Notes: generated by a model not told the origin, from the letters alone. A stretch of DNA of 64,000 bases from Candidatus Gottesmanbacteria bacterium (GCA_016186795.1 JACPKY010000002.1:755814-819813), one strand, 5' to 3'; counted from the first letter of the stretch, positions 35,356 through 44,197 are shown. Numbers and translations are program-made.

Positions 35356-36415
35356 ATTTGTCTATTCCTCCCAAAACAAAAGCTAAAATAGCCATCTGTC
35401 CCCACAGTCTGTTCTCTGCTTGATCAATCACAAGGGAATTTTTCCCATCCATTACTTCATCGGTTACTTCAACATTTCTTCTTACTGGTAAACAGTGCAT
35501 AAAATATGCATGATTAGTAAGTTCCATTTTCTTTTGACTAACGATCCAATTTTTAAGTTTCTCTTTCATCTTTTTTTCCTCCTCCCAACTTCCATAAAAT
35601 TTGGCTGCTCCCCAACTCTTAGCACAAACAATATCTGCTCCTTTTAATCCCTCTTCCATGTTATTAACAATAGATAAACTCCCACTTGCCAATTCGGCTT
35701 TTTTTCCCATCGTCTGTACTATCTCTGTGTCAAATTCCCACCCTTTAGGATGTACTATGACCACATTCATCCCCAAATCACAGGCAGATAAAATTTCAGA
35801 AATAGGAGTAGCCATTGGAAGAGCTTTGGGATGATAAACCCAAGTAAGGACATATTTTTTCCCTCTAGTATTTCCAAGCTTTTCTTTTATCGTCATAGCA
35901 TCACCGAAACCCTGACAAGGATGATAGACGTTCGACTCCATATTGATAATTGGTACGGACGCATACTCCATAAAAGTCTTAATAACTTTATCTTTCGCGG
36001 CTGTCTCCCAAGAAGTCACCTCAACACTATCTTTTGACGAGGTAATAAGTTCACTTGCACGAATTGCTATTCCATCGCAATATCTTGAAAGTACACTGGC
36101 TGCTTCTTTGACGTGTTCAATCGTTCCCTTGTCCATAACGACACCTCTTTCAAACTCAAAAGTATAACTTCCTCCTTCTTTGATTGGTAGGTCTAATGCC
36201 AGTCCGCCTAACTTTTGCATGGCAACTGCAAACGAAACTCTAGTGCGAAGCGAAGGATTGAAAAAGAGCATGGCTAAAGTTTTCCCCAATAGTTGTATCT
36301 TTTGTTTCCCAGCTTTTATCTTTAGAGCCAGATCGATTAATCTTAGGATTTCTTCTTGTGAGAAATCTGCTGTGTTATAAAAATGTATTACGTTATCCTT
36401 CATAGTTTTCTCCAT
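35342..36415 (-). CDS. argF': N-acylornithine carbamoyltransferase (AOTCase/SOTCase type)
   Basis: 357 residues. It has the carbamoyl-phosphate site FFNPSLRTRVSF, plus features of the acylornithine enzymes and not of ornithine carbamoyltransferase: VPIINMESNVYHPCQGFGDA, GKKYVLTWVYHPKALP, AKSWGAAKFYGSWE, and HCLPVRRNVEVTDEVMDG with AENRLWGQMAI. In Xanthomonas AOTCase Glu92 sets acetyl specificity; in Bacteroides SOTCase this is Pro. The aligned residue here is Ile99 (MDKGTIEH), which favours N-succinylornithine. It makes N-acyl-citrulline in the arginine pathway. An internal ATG at 36403 is a possible start. Confidence 0.88.
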   Translation of the reverse strand: MEKTMKDNVIHFYNTADFSQEEILRLIDLALKIKAGKQKIQLLGKTLAMLFFNPSLRTRVSFAVAMQKLGGLALDLPIKEGGSYTFEFERGVVMDKGTIEHVKEAASVLSRYCDGIAIRASELITSSKDSVEVTSWETAAKDKVIKTFMEYASVPIINMESNVYHPCQGFGDAMTIKEKLGNTRGKKYVLTWVYHPKALPMATPISEILSACDLGMNVVIVHPKGWEFDTEIVQTMGKKAELASGSLSIVNNMEEGLKGADIVCAKSWGAAKFYGSWEEEKKMKEKLKNWIVSQKKMELTNHAYFMHCLPVRRNVEVTDEVMDGKNSLVIDQAENRLWGQMAILAFVLGGIDKYENQ

Positions 36416-37238
36416 AAATAACTGTCCCGTAAGTTTGTTTTATTAAAGCGTCAGACCATTGACTATACGTCTGAAGCGCGCCGACAATGTGCACATTTTC
36501 AATTCCACTCTTGAGTGCAACTTCTACGTTTTCTATCTTCGGTATCATTCCATCGGTAATTTTTTTACCCACTATCATTTTTTTTGCCTGTTTTAGTGTT
36601 AACCTTTGAAAGTATTTTGTTGAACCTTTTTGTTTGAGAATACCATTTACATCTGTAATAAAAATCAGATTACTTGCTCCGATTTGACAAGCTATCGCAG
36701 TTGCCAATGAATCAGCGTTAATATTAAAAATTTGACCTTTACCATCTACTCCTAAACAAGCAATTACAGGGACATATTTTCCTCTTAATAAATATTCCAA
36801 CATATCTTTATTTATAGTTAGTACGTCTCCAACATAGCCAAAATCGACTTTTTCAGTTGCGCCAGTTGCCTGATTAACAACCAGTTTCTTTGGCCGTTTT
36901 GTAACCTGTGCTAGTTTTGCATCGACACCTGATATTCCTACAGCCAGTATCTGATGCTTCAAAGCTTTTGCAACCAAATCTTTATTGACTGATCCTGCAT
37001 AAACCATTTTGACTACAAAAAGTGCATCTACATCTGTAATCCTTCTTCCGTTTATCTTTTTAATTGGGATACCCATCTTTTTTTGCACGTCATCAGCTTG
37101 TGGTCCTCCTCCGTGTACAATTATGATCAATTTATCCTTGTTAATAAGGAGTTTTATCACTTTCATAAGCGACTCAACCCAAGTATTATGTAAGAGAAGT
37201 CGCCCACCAAGCTTAATCACCCAAATATTATTCTTCAT
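36393..37238 (-). CDS. argB: Acylglutamate kinase ArgB
   Basis: 281 residues of the amino-acid kinase family. WVIKLGG, VHGGGPQAD, NGRRITDVDALFVVKMVYAGSVNKDLV and INADSLATAIAC are seen. The GRRITD, MVYAG and VDFGYVGDV forms resemble Bacteroidetes ArgB more than enteric ArgB. It phosphorylates the gamma-carboxyl of N-acylglutamate. ATG at 37238 follows AAGGAG; a GTG at 37244 in frame is the alternative. It overlaps argF' by 23 bases. Confidence 0.92.
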   Translation of the reverse strand: MKNNIWVIKLGGRLLLHNTWVESLMKVIKLLINKDKLIIIVHGGGPQADDVQKKMGIPIKKINGRRITDVDALFVVKMVYAGSVNKDLVAKALKHQILAVGISGVDAKLAQVTKRPKKLVVNQATGATEKVDFGYVGDVLTINKDMLEYLLRGKYVPVIACLGVDGKGQIFNINADSLATAIACQIGASNLIFITDVNGILKQKGSTKYFQRLTLKQAKKMIVGKKITDGMIPKIENVEVALKSGIENVHIVGALQTYSQWSDALIKQTYGTVIYGENYEG

Positions 37239-37240
37239 AG

Positions 37241-38407
37241 TCACTCCTTCAAAACACTACTCAACGTATTAAGAAATATCGCCACCTCTTTTTCTGTGAT
37301 TGTAAGAGGTGGCATAATTCTCAAAACATTAGGATTATCTGATGTTCCGGTAAGTATAAAATTGGCAAGTAGTTTATTTTGTATATTTTTCGCGGACAAA
37401 TCCAACTCTATTCCCAGTAACAATCCTTTTCCATAGACACCTAAAACATGAGGCAGCGAATGAATTTTATCTTTAAGTTCATCACCATATTTTGCTGCTT
37501 TTTCTGGAAGTTTTTCTTTTTTAATTACATCAAGTGTAGCTAAAATTGCGCTACATATAACCGGTCCTCCACCAAACGTACAACCTTGATCTCCATTTTC
37601 AACGCTTTTAGCAATTATTTTCGACACCAGAACTGCTCCTGCTGGTAGTCCTCCGGCTATACCCTTTGCCAAAGTCAGTATATCTGGCATAACACCAAAA
37701 TGCTGTCCAAAAAACATCTTTCCGGTTCTACCTAATCCTGTTTGAACCTCATCGAATATAAGCACTATTTTATTTTTCGAAGCAAGTCTTTTTAGATCTA
37801 TATAAAAATTAATATCTGCAACATTTACTCCGGCAATGCTTTGAATTGTCTCAACTATTATGGCTGATGTATTTGAAGAAATAAGTTTTTTAACACTTTC
37901 AATATCTCCAAACTTGGCAAACTTTACATGTGGAATAAGACTCCCTACATGTTTCTTATATTTATTGCTACCTGTTACACTTAAAGCGCCAACTGTTCTA
38001 CCGTGGAATGATCCTTCAAATGAAATAATCTCATCCTTTCTCGTAAATTTTTTAGCAAGCTTTAGAGCTGTCTCATTTGCCTCAGTACCAGAATTACAAA
38101 AAAATACCGATGAGAGATATTTTGGAGCAAGACCAACTAATTTCTTTGCAGCCTGTGCTCTTTGTTCGTTGTAAACCACGTTTGAATAGAAGATAAGGCG
38201 ACGCAACTGTTTTGATATGGCATTAATGACCTGGGGATGACAATGACCGATTAATGCCACTGCATGACCACCGTAGAAATCAAGATATTTATTGCCTTTT
38301 TCGTCAAACACATACACATCTTTCCCTCTATTAATAACTAAGGGAAATTTTTGGTATGTAGGTAATTGATATGTATCTTCCATTTGAATAGTATTCATAC
38401 GTCGCAT
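37241..38407 (-). CDS. argD: Acylornithine aminotransferase ArgD
   Basis: 388 residues, class III PLP aminotransferase. VFFCNSGTEANETALKLAKKF, SFEGSFHGRTVGALSVTG, the DEVQTGLGRTGKMF strand with the PLP-anchoring Asp, and the pyridoxal lysine in LTLAKGIAGGLPAGA are all present. It makes N-acylornithine from the semialdehyde using glutamate. It lies three bases after argC. Alternative start ATG at 38398. Confidence 0.93.
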   Translation of the reverse strand: MRRMNTIQMEDTYQLPTYQKFPLVINRGKDVYVFDEKGNKYLDFYGGHAVALIGHCHPQVINAISKQLRRLIFYSNVVYNEQRAQAAKKLVGLAPKYLSSVFFCNSGTEANETALKLAKKFTRKDEIISFEGSFHGRTVGALSVTGSNKYKKHVGSLIPHVKFAKFGDIESVKKLISSNTSAIIVETIQSIAGVNVADINFYIDLKRLASKNKIVLIFDEVQTGLGRTGKMFFGQHFGVMPDILTLAKGIAGGLPAGAVLVSKIIAKSVENGDQGCTFGGGPVICSAILATLDVIKKEKLPEKAAKYGDELKDKIHSLPHVLGVYGKGLLLGIELDLSAKNIQNKLLANFILTGTSDNPNVLRIMPPLTITEKEVAIFLNTLSSVLKE

Positions 38408-38410
38408 TTT

Positions 38411-39433
38411 CTATGGATGCATGCCAGGAAATTCTAGTCCCATAGTTTCTGGTTGATTAAACATAATATTCATATTCTGGACTGCTTGCCCGGCAGCACC
38501 CTTTACTAAGTTATCAATAGCTGAAGTCACTATTACTTTTTTATCCTGAACATAAATCCCAATGTCGGCATAATTGGTTCCAGTAACGACTGCTATACGT
38601 GGACTTTCTACTAGACGAATAAATGGCATATTTTTATATGTTGCTTTGTAAAGTTTGCTCATTTCCTCTTGCCCGTATGGTTTTTTAAGAAAAGCATATA
38701 CTGTTGTAAATATTCCTCTTACCATTGGAGCTGAATGTGCGGTAAATACTATATTTAGATTACTATTTGAGAATTTGGTAATTTCTTGTTCGATTTCCCA
38801 AAAGTGGCGATGGGTAAAAATGTTGTATGCCTTAAAATCACCCGCTCTTTCTGGATGATGAGTTATATCTTGTGGTTTTATACCTACACCTGATGACCCT
38901 GTCTTTGAATCAATGATGATATTGCCGGATAATAGTCTTGCTTTGGCAAGAGGATAAACGGCCAAGAGTGCGCCAGTTGGAAAACAACCCGGACAAGCCA
39001 CCAATTGTGCTTTCCTTATTTTCTCTTTATATGCCTCTGATAATCCATAAACAGCAGTTTTTAGTTTATCTGGTACTACGTGTTTAACTCCATAAACATT
39101 TTCAAAGAGGACACTATCAGACAATCTAAAATCTGCTCCTAAATCAATAACTTTTGTTTTATTTATGTTAATGTCTTTTATCTTTGTCTGACTCACCCCA
39201 TGCGGTAATGCCATAAAAATGACATCAGACTCTTTCGCCAGTTTTCCGATATCTTCTTCTTGAAATGATAAATCACAGACACTGGTGAGGTTTTGATGGA
39301 TTTTACTTATTTTTTCACCACTATGTGACTGGGAGGTAACTCCCACAATATCGACGTTGGAATGAAATAGAAGGAGTCTTAATAGTTCTCCACCAACATA
39401 TCCAGAACCACCAATAATAGCTGCTTTAATCAT
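38411..39433 (-). CDS. argC: N-acyl-gamma-glutamyl-phosphate reductase ArgC
   Basis: 340 residues. Rossmann start AAIIGGSGYVGGELLRLL, catalytic Cys in LVACPGCFPTGALL, SSGVGIKPQDITHH, THRHFWEIEQE and FTAHSAPMVRGIFTT fit the family. It reduces the acylglutamyl phosphate to the semialdehyde with NADPH. It is coupled to the upstream P-loop gene, which it overlaps by 8 bases. Confidence 0.94.
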   Translation of the reverse strand: MIKAAIIGGSGYVGGELLRLLLFHSNVDIVGVTSQSHSGEKISKIHQNLTSVCDLSFQEEDIGKLAKESDVIFMALPHGVSQTKIKDININKTKVIDLGADFRLSDSVLFENVYGVKHVVPDKLKTAVYGLSEAYKEKIRKAQLVACPGCFPTGALLAVYPLAKARLLSGNIIIDSKTGSSGVGIKPQDITHHPERAGDFKAYNIFTHRHFWEIEQEITKFSNSNLNIVFTAHSAPMVRGIFTTVYAFLKKPYGQEEMSKLYKATYKNMPFIRLVESPRIAVVTGTNYADIGIYVQDKKVIVTSAIDNLVKGAAGQAVQNMNIMFNQPETMGLEFPGMHP

Positions 39434-40472
39434 GTTTAATTACTCCTTTCTTTTCCAATACTTTCATCAATTTTGATTTGTCGTCTCTTATATCCGCTGA
39501 TGGAATCTTTAGTATTTGTTCCAAATAATCAGTCCCTGCAGTATTATTTGTTACCGGTCCAGCAAAGAAATCAGAAACTAATCCTTTCTTTTCTAATAAG
39601 TCTTTGGCTCCAACGGCTCCTACAAGATCGTGAGCGCAGATAATGGTGAAAGAAACTGATTGTATAAATTCTTTATCAGTTAATAACTTTTCAACCCCAT
39701 ACCAACCAACAATCCCATCACCTAGCTCAACAACAATTATTTCTGGTCTCTTTTTATTTAAAAGATTAAGAATCGTTTTTGTTGCCGGCACTACACTATC
39801 ATGGTTATTGAGAGTCGAGGTAAGACCTACGTCATGAAATGTTAAAGCCTGCATTGCACCCACATCTTTCATCGCAAGAATATCTCTTTGTGTTGCCACA
39901 CCTGTCAGTTTTGCTGCCGCTACTTTTAGACCCTTTTTTTTAACTAACGTATGAATTAACTCTGTCGCAACAGTGGTTTTACCCACTCCCATAGCAGTAC
40001 CCAACACTGCAATAATTGGAATTTTATTTTCTAGTTTTGCTTGCGGTTGTAGGGAATAGTTATGAATATTGACTAGCTTTTTTCCAACAACAATTGACCC
40101 CAAAACCTTCACATTAATTGGCGATGAGACGAAATCTTTATTCCAAGATACTGCAGTTCCAATAACTCCACCGAGATTAAGAATATTTAAACCATCTCCA
40201 TATTTAATCTTTTGGGGGATGACTCCTACAATCCCCTCAAGTGCTTTCCTTTCTCCTAATGCTCCAGCAATGATATCCCCTTCACGCATCATCGCCATTC
40301 TTCCATCTGTAAGCTCAAGTTCTCCATATTTCCTTTGTGCTCCTAACACTTGCACAGCAATAGCTTCCCCTTCGATGGCATCGATCATTGGGATAGATGT
40401 TATTTCGAACGAAAGATTCACGTCTTTCAAAACTGAACCAATTTTGTCGAGTTTAATTTTTGTTTTTTTCAT
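39426..40472 (-). CDS. P-loop protein of unknown function within the arg operon (DUF1611-like C-terminal part)
   Basis: 348 residues, two parts. Residues 20-130 are beta-rich (EGEAIAVQVLGAQRKYGELEL, REGDIIAGALGERKALEGIVG); the rest is a P-loop domain with Walker A GTAMGVGKTT (158-167), an AAKLTGVATQRD loop and a Walker B-like VVELGDGI (247-254). The layout is reminiscent of DUF1611 proteins, one of which (DgcN) is reported as a D-glutamate N-acetyltransferase; I hold this only as a weak resemblance. It lies between argG and argC with overlaps on both sides, where other operons carry the acylglutamate synthase (argA/argJ). Function inferred, not shown. Confidence 0.55.
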   Translation of the reverse strand: MKKTKIKLDKIGSVLKDVNLSFEITSIPMIDAIEGEAIAVQVLGAQRKYGELELTDGRMAMMREGDIIAGALGERKALEGIVGVIPQKIKYGDGLNILNLGGVIGTAVSWNKDFVSSPINVKVLGSIVVGKKLVNIHNYSLQPQAKLENKIPIIAVLGTAMGVGKTTVATELIHTLVKKKGLKVAAAKLTGVATQRDILAMKDVGAMQALTFHDVGLTSTLNNHDSVVPATKTILNLLNKKRPEIIVVELGDGIVGWYGVEKLLTDKEFIQSVSFTIICAHDLVGAVGAKDLLEKKGLVSDFFAGPVTNNTAGTDYLEQILKIPSADIRDDKSKLMKVLEKKGVIKHD

Positions 40473-41679
40473 ATTCGTCTCCGAATTTCATAGCATTTTG
40501 AGCCAGAATACTTTGTAATCCATAAATTCTGGAAAATCCTGCCGCCTCAGCCCCTGTCCATAAAGAATTTTCTTCACCATAAATTGCGACTTTAGGATTC
40601 ATTAATGAGTAAGGACTTTTGTATCCTTCGATAAGTATGTTTCCTTTGTACAGTTTGATCTTTACATCGCCCGTTACTCTAGTTTGGCTACTATCAAGTA
40701 ACGCTTCTATATCCCTCATTACCGGATCAAAATAGAGTGCTTCGTGGAGCAAATTACCGTACACATCGGAAAGTACATCTTTCCAGAATAATTGCGAGCG
40801 GGTTTGTACTAATTTTTCAAGTTCTTTATGAGTTTTTATAATTATGGTTATAGCAGGAGCGGCAAAAGCAATCCTACCTTTTATTCCTAAAATAGTATTT
40901 CCTAGATGAATATTTTTTCCAACTCCATGTTTGCCACCAAGTTCTGTTAAATATTCCATAATTTCGACCCCACCCATTTCCTTGTCATTTAATGCAACCG
41001 GCATTCCTTTCTGGAATGACAAAGTAAGAATGGCGGGCTTATTTGGAGTTTTCGCAATTGGAGTAACACCTGAATAAACATGATCTGGGGGAGTTCCCCA
41101 TGATCCTTTTGTCTCCTTACCTCCAACTGTTACACCCAGCATTCCTTTATTTATTGAATAAGATTTTGAGACCGGAGGAATGGAAATATTATGTTTTTGA
41201 AGAACCTCTATCTCATCTTCCCTTTTAATACCTAAATCACGAATGAGTGCAATTATTTTTATCTGTGGAACCAGTACTTTTAAAGCGATCTCAAATCTCA
41301 CTTGATCATTCCCTGCTCCTGTAGAACCGTGAGCTACAGCTTCTACTTCCTCTTTTTTTGCTATCTCTGCTAGTTTTGTAGCAATAATCAACCTTTCTGG
41401 TCCAGCACAAAGAGGATAGACATCTCCGCGAAGAATATTTCCTTTGATAATATAAGAGATGACCTTTTGGTATAAATCTTTTTTTCCATCAATATAATAA
41501 TGCTTGATACTACCAAGTAGACGAGATTGTTTTGCGATATTTTCTTCCTCTCTCTTGGTAAGTCCTCCTGTATCTACAGTTAAGGTAATAACCTCATATC
41601 CTTGCTTTTTCAGCCATAAGGCGCAAAAGCTTGTGTCCAAGCCTCCTGAGAAAGCTAAGATTACTTTTTTGCTTTTCAT
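40453..41679 (-). CDS. argG: Argininosuccinate synthase
   Basis: 408 residues with the ATP-pyrophosphatase motif LAFSGGLDTSFCALWL, TVDTGGLTKREE, and AHGSTGAGNDQVRFEIAL with SINKGMLGVTVGGKET, a form close to the Bacteroidetes enzymes. It joins citrulline and aspartate using ATP. It is the first gene after the arg T-box, and its ATG is directly after the terminator. A GAGG inside the terminator stem, 11 bases upstream, is the only candidate ribosome site. Its 3' end overlaps the next gene by 20 bases. Confidence 0.95.
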   Translation of the reverse strand: MKSKKVILAFSGGLDTSFCALWLKKQGYEVITLTVDTGGLTKREEENIAKQSRLLGSIKHYYIDGKKDLYQKVISYIIKGNILRGDVYPLCAGPERLIIATKLAEIAKKEEVEAVAHGSTGAGNDQVRFEIALKVLVPQIKIIALIRDLGIKREDEIEVLQKHNISIPPVSKSYSINKGMLGVTVGGKETKGSWGTPPDHVYSGVTPIAKTPNKPAILTLSFQKGMPVALNDKEMGGVEIMEYLTELGGKHGVGKNIHLGNTILGIKGRIAFAAPAITIIIKTHKELEKLVQTRSQLFWKDVLSDVYGNLLHEALYFDPVMRDIEALLDSSQTRVTGDVKIKLYKGNILIEGYKSPYSLMNPKVAIYGEENSLWTGAEAAGFSRIYGLQSILAQNAMKFGDEYEKNKN

Positions 41680-41726
41680 ACAAAAACCGTCCTCTCATCC
41701 CGATACGATAGGGACTAAGGACGGTT
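41680..41726 (-). terminator. T-box-controlled terminator at argG
   Basis: AACCGTCCT (41718-41726) pairs with AGGACGGTT (41685-41693), with TCCC/GGGA extending the stem, then TTTTT and the argG ATG. The 5' arm is shared with the antiterminator, so only one can form. The likely ribosome site GAGG lies inside the 3' arm, so the hairpin could block translation as well as transcription. Confidence 0.9.
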
Positions 41727-41944
41727 GCCTACGCCGTTTGTGGTGAGCGTAGTCGAACCATGGTGCCACCTTAATTCTTAACTGTTTCTCTTTGCAAGAA
41801 AAAACCTCTGTGTAAGCCTTGACAGAGTACAGTTAACTCATTTGTTGAGCCTACTTTCCTTGCGGATTTTTTCGGCTCTTGGCTCCGGGGCTCGAGGTCC
41901 AGATTAAATCGGGACTTTCCCCATCAACGCCATATTCAGTTGTA
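41685..41944 (-). promoter_or_regulatory. T-box riboswitch upstream of argG
   Basis: On the minus strand TTAAGG-TGGCACC-ATGGTT (41755-41774) is the T-box core. The antiterminator helices are TTAAGG with CCTTAG and ATGGTT with AACCGT, leaving the standard 7-base bulge UGGCACC. UGGC fits a tRNA with discriminator G73. The leader has a large 5' stem region and a stem TTAACTG/CAGTTAA (stem III type) before the core. The downstream operon points to tRNA-Arg as ligand, but I could not place the specifier codon with confidence. Confidence 0.88.
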
Positions 41945-41950
41945 TTTTGT

Positions 41951-41959
41951 AGTATATCA
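41951..41959 (-). promoter_or_regulatory. Extended -10 promoter of the arg T-box
   Basis: TGATATACT on the minus strand; start near 41944. TTGACA lies 8 bases upstream (41965-41970), as at the his T-box promoter. The element lies just past the 3' end of the dipZ gene. Confidence 0.7.
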
Positions 41960-41989
41960 TAAAATGTCAAATTTTTCCCTGGAAAATAA

Positions 41990-43738
41990 TCAACCAAACG
42001 TAAATGCAAAAAGTGAAATGCCTTCTGTTTGAAACTCCAAGCGAAGAATATGTTCTCCGTTTGCTCCTTGGAGATTAATAAGTTCATATAACCTGTCACT
42101 ATCAATAATAATTTCTCCATTTTCTACATCACTTCCACTATTTGTTTGATCGACACTCTTTCCATCAATATATACTTTCACCTCTCCTTGTATATTCTCG
42201 TTTGGTGGTCGCATGACTAAAAAGACCTTCTCAGCAGTGAAATGGTATTCAAGAATTGCATCTTTCCCGGCCATTGCGTACTCATCAGTTATTTCCCAAT
42301 TCCCTCCCAATGTAAAAGTATTTAAAGGAATAGAAGATGAGGAAGTAAAGAGTTTTTGTGTACCATTGGCAATATGACCTAAAGGATAGTAGTACTCCAT
42401 TCGAGCCGCGCCGAGATACGTTTCTGGTGAAATACGTTGCCTTGGAGTCTCATCTGGCCTTTGTGAATAATTATTGGAAACATCCTCGCCTCGCTCTTTC
42501 AAAAGTTTTTGTATCATCTCTTCCGTTTTTTGATATTCTCCTTCACCAAAATGGGTATAGCGAATTTTTCCTTTACTATCGATGAGATACTTGGCCGGCC
42601 AGTACCTGTTTTTATACGCTTTCCATGTCGCATAATTGTTATCCTGCATAATGGGATAAGTAAGGCCAAAATCTTTAATCGCTTTCTCAACATTTTCCGC
42701 ATCTTTCTCAAATTCAAACTCAGGAGTATGGACGCCAATAATCACTAAACCATTGTCTTTATATTTCTCATACCAGTCCTTAAGATATGGAAGTGTGCGA
42801 ATACAGTTGATGCATGTGTACGTCCAAAAGTCTATAAGAACGACATTTCCTCGAAGCTCTCGAAGAGTGAAAGGTTCGCTATTGAACCATTTCCCGCCAG
42901 CAATTAACTCAGGTGCGGTTCCAATGTTTTCTTCAATGACATCACTCATCGGTTTTCCAGATTCTATTTGGATACTCTCTTGTGAGGATTTTGGTTGTAA
43001 ATTTTTCAGTGCATTTTGGATTACAGAATTTTCTTCAAATCGTGTCAACCCTACTCCATATTGAGGAAATGTCTCCAGAATAAACGCTTGGAACGTTCGA
43101 TCGACATTAAATTGAATACCAATTGCAGTTACAATCATCAATATACCGAAGACTTTTTGGATACGTCCAGTATTTTTTGTAAGCCATGGCGTCTTTGAGA
43201 GAAGTTCTCTCCCCCCGTACGTAATACCAAGCATAGGAATGGCAGTTCCCATGGAAAATGCGAGTGTTATAAAAAAAGCCTGGGCAGTTACTGATCCAGT
43301 CAAAGCAAGTGATATGACTGATGCAAGGATGGGGCCCACACAGGGAGTCCAAACAAGACCAAGGCTTATTCCGATTACAATTCCTCCAATAAATCCGGTC
43401 TGCTCTCTACCTATTGACACTACACCACTCAACCTCGAAAAAAGTTGTTCGAGAAGTACCTGAAATTTCGGAATAAGAAGACTAAGTCCAAATGAAAAAA
43501 CAACAACAACAGAAACGGTGCGAAGAGTATCTGCTGGTATTCCTGTTGCACGTACGATAAGAGAAAGAAAAAGAGTAAAGAAGGTAAAACTTCCTATAAA
43601 GCCAGCAACTATTCCAAGTGGCCTTTTTTTATCACCTGAAACCGTCCCAGAGAGAACAATTGGCAAAACGGGTAGAATGCAGGGAGAAAGAATGGTTACA
43701 AAACCTGCAATGAAGGCGAAAATAAGAAGTAGGATCAC
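41990..43738 (-). CDS. dipZ: DipZ-type protein: CcdA membrane domain fused to thioredoxin-like domain
   Basis: 582 residues. Residues 1-210 are a CcdA/DsbD membrane domain with the paired redox cysteines in SPCILPVLP and WTPCVGP. Then a TlpA/AhpC-like domain with CINC (FWTYTCINCIRTLPYL), and a C-terminal beta-sandwich (YYPLGHIANGTQKLF to FAFTFG), the DipZ layout. It passes electrons from cytoplasmic thioredoxin across the membrane to extracytoplasmic partners. It follows a thioredoxin-like gene in the same operon by 6 bases. Confidence 0.92.
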   Translation of the reverse strand: MILLLIFAFIAGFVTILSPCILPVLPIVLSGTVSGDKKRPLGIVAGFIGSFTFFTLFLSLIVRATGIPADTLRTVSVVVVFSFGLSLLIPKFQVLLEQLFSRLSGVVSIGREQTGFIGGIVIGISLGLVWTPCVGPILASVISLALTGSVTAQAFFITLAFSMGTAIPMLGITYGGRELLSKTPWLTKNTGRIQKVFGILMIVTAIGIQFNVDRTFQAFILETFPQYGVGLTRFEENSVIQNALKNLQPKSSQESIQIESGKPMSDVIEENIGTAPELIAGGKWFNSEPFTLRELRGNVVLIDFWTYTCINCIRTLPYLKDWYEKYKDNGLVIIGVHTPEFEFEKDAENVEKAIKDFGLTYPIMQDNNYATWKAYKNRYWPAKYLIDSKGKIRYTHFGEGEYQKTEEMIQKLLKERGEDVSNNYSQRPDETPRQRISPETYLGAARMEYYYPLGHIANGTQKLFTSSSSIPLNTFTLGGNWEITDEYAMAGKDAILEYHFTAEKVFLVMRPPNENIQGEVKVYIDGKSVDQTNSGSDVENGEIIIDSDRLYELINLQGANGEHILRLEFQTEGISLFAFTFG

Positions 43739-43744
43739 GCTTTT

Positions 43745-44197
43745 TTATTGGACATTTGCTATTAACGTGTCTATTCCACCACCATTCCACTTGGTAAGTT
43801 CGTTTCCCACCTCGTCTACCTGGACAAATGTATGTTGATAGGTAATACCGTATTTCTTTTTGAGATCTCTCTCAGTATCATAATCAGTTTTGAAGATAAT
43901 AATATCATTTGGAATTTTCTCACTGTTTTGCAAAAACTCCTCATTGGTAGCTTTACATGTCGGACACCACTTCGCGTGAAAGAAGTATATTCTCTTTTTA
44001 CCTGCTGCCGCATCAAAAACTGTTTTACTATACTCAACATATTGGTTTTGCACTCTCGATGGCGCTTGCATATCTTTTTCTGTCTCGTTTTGTGGAGTAC
44101 TTTGCAATATTGAAGGTTTCTCTTTTTTACCGACTGTAAATATGACAGCCCCAACAATAAAAATTACCACAACAGGAATGAGAAGTAATTTACTCAT
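43745..44197 (-). CDS. Membrane-anchored thioredoxin-like protein
   Basis: About 150 residues from ATG 44197. A helix (LLLIPVVVIFIVGAVIFTVG) anchors a short thioredoxin domain with the active site HAKWCPTCKATNEEF and a later TYQHTFVQVDEVG that keeps the Gln-His before a cis-proline-like turn. It is likely an extracytoplasmic disulfide reductant or a partner of DipZ. A TATCCT lies 7 bases before ATG. A longer frame to 44233 was not used. Confidence 0.82.
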   Translation of the reverse strand: MSKLLLIPVVVIFIVGAVIFTVGKKEKPSILQSTPQNETEKDMQAPSRVQNQYVEYSKTVFDAAAGKKRIYFFHAKWCPTCKATNEEFLQNSEKIPNDIIIFKTDYDTERDLKKKYGITYQHTFVQVDEVGNELTKWNGGGIDTLIANVQ

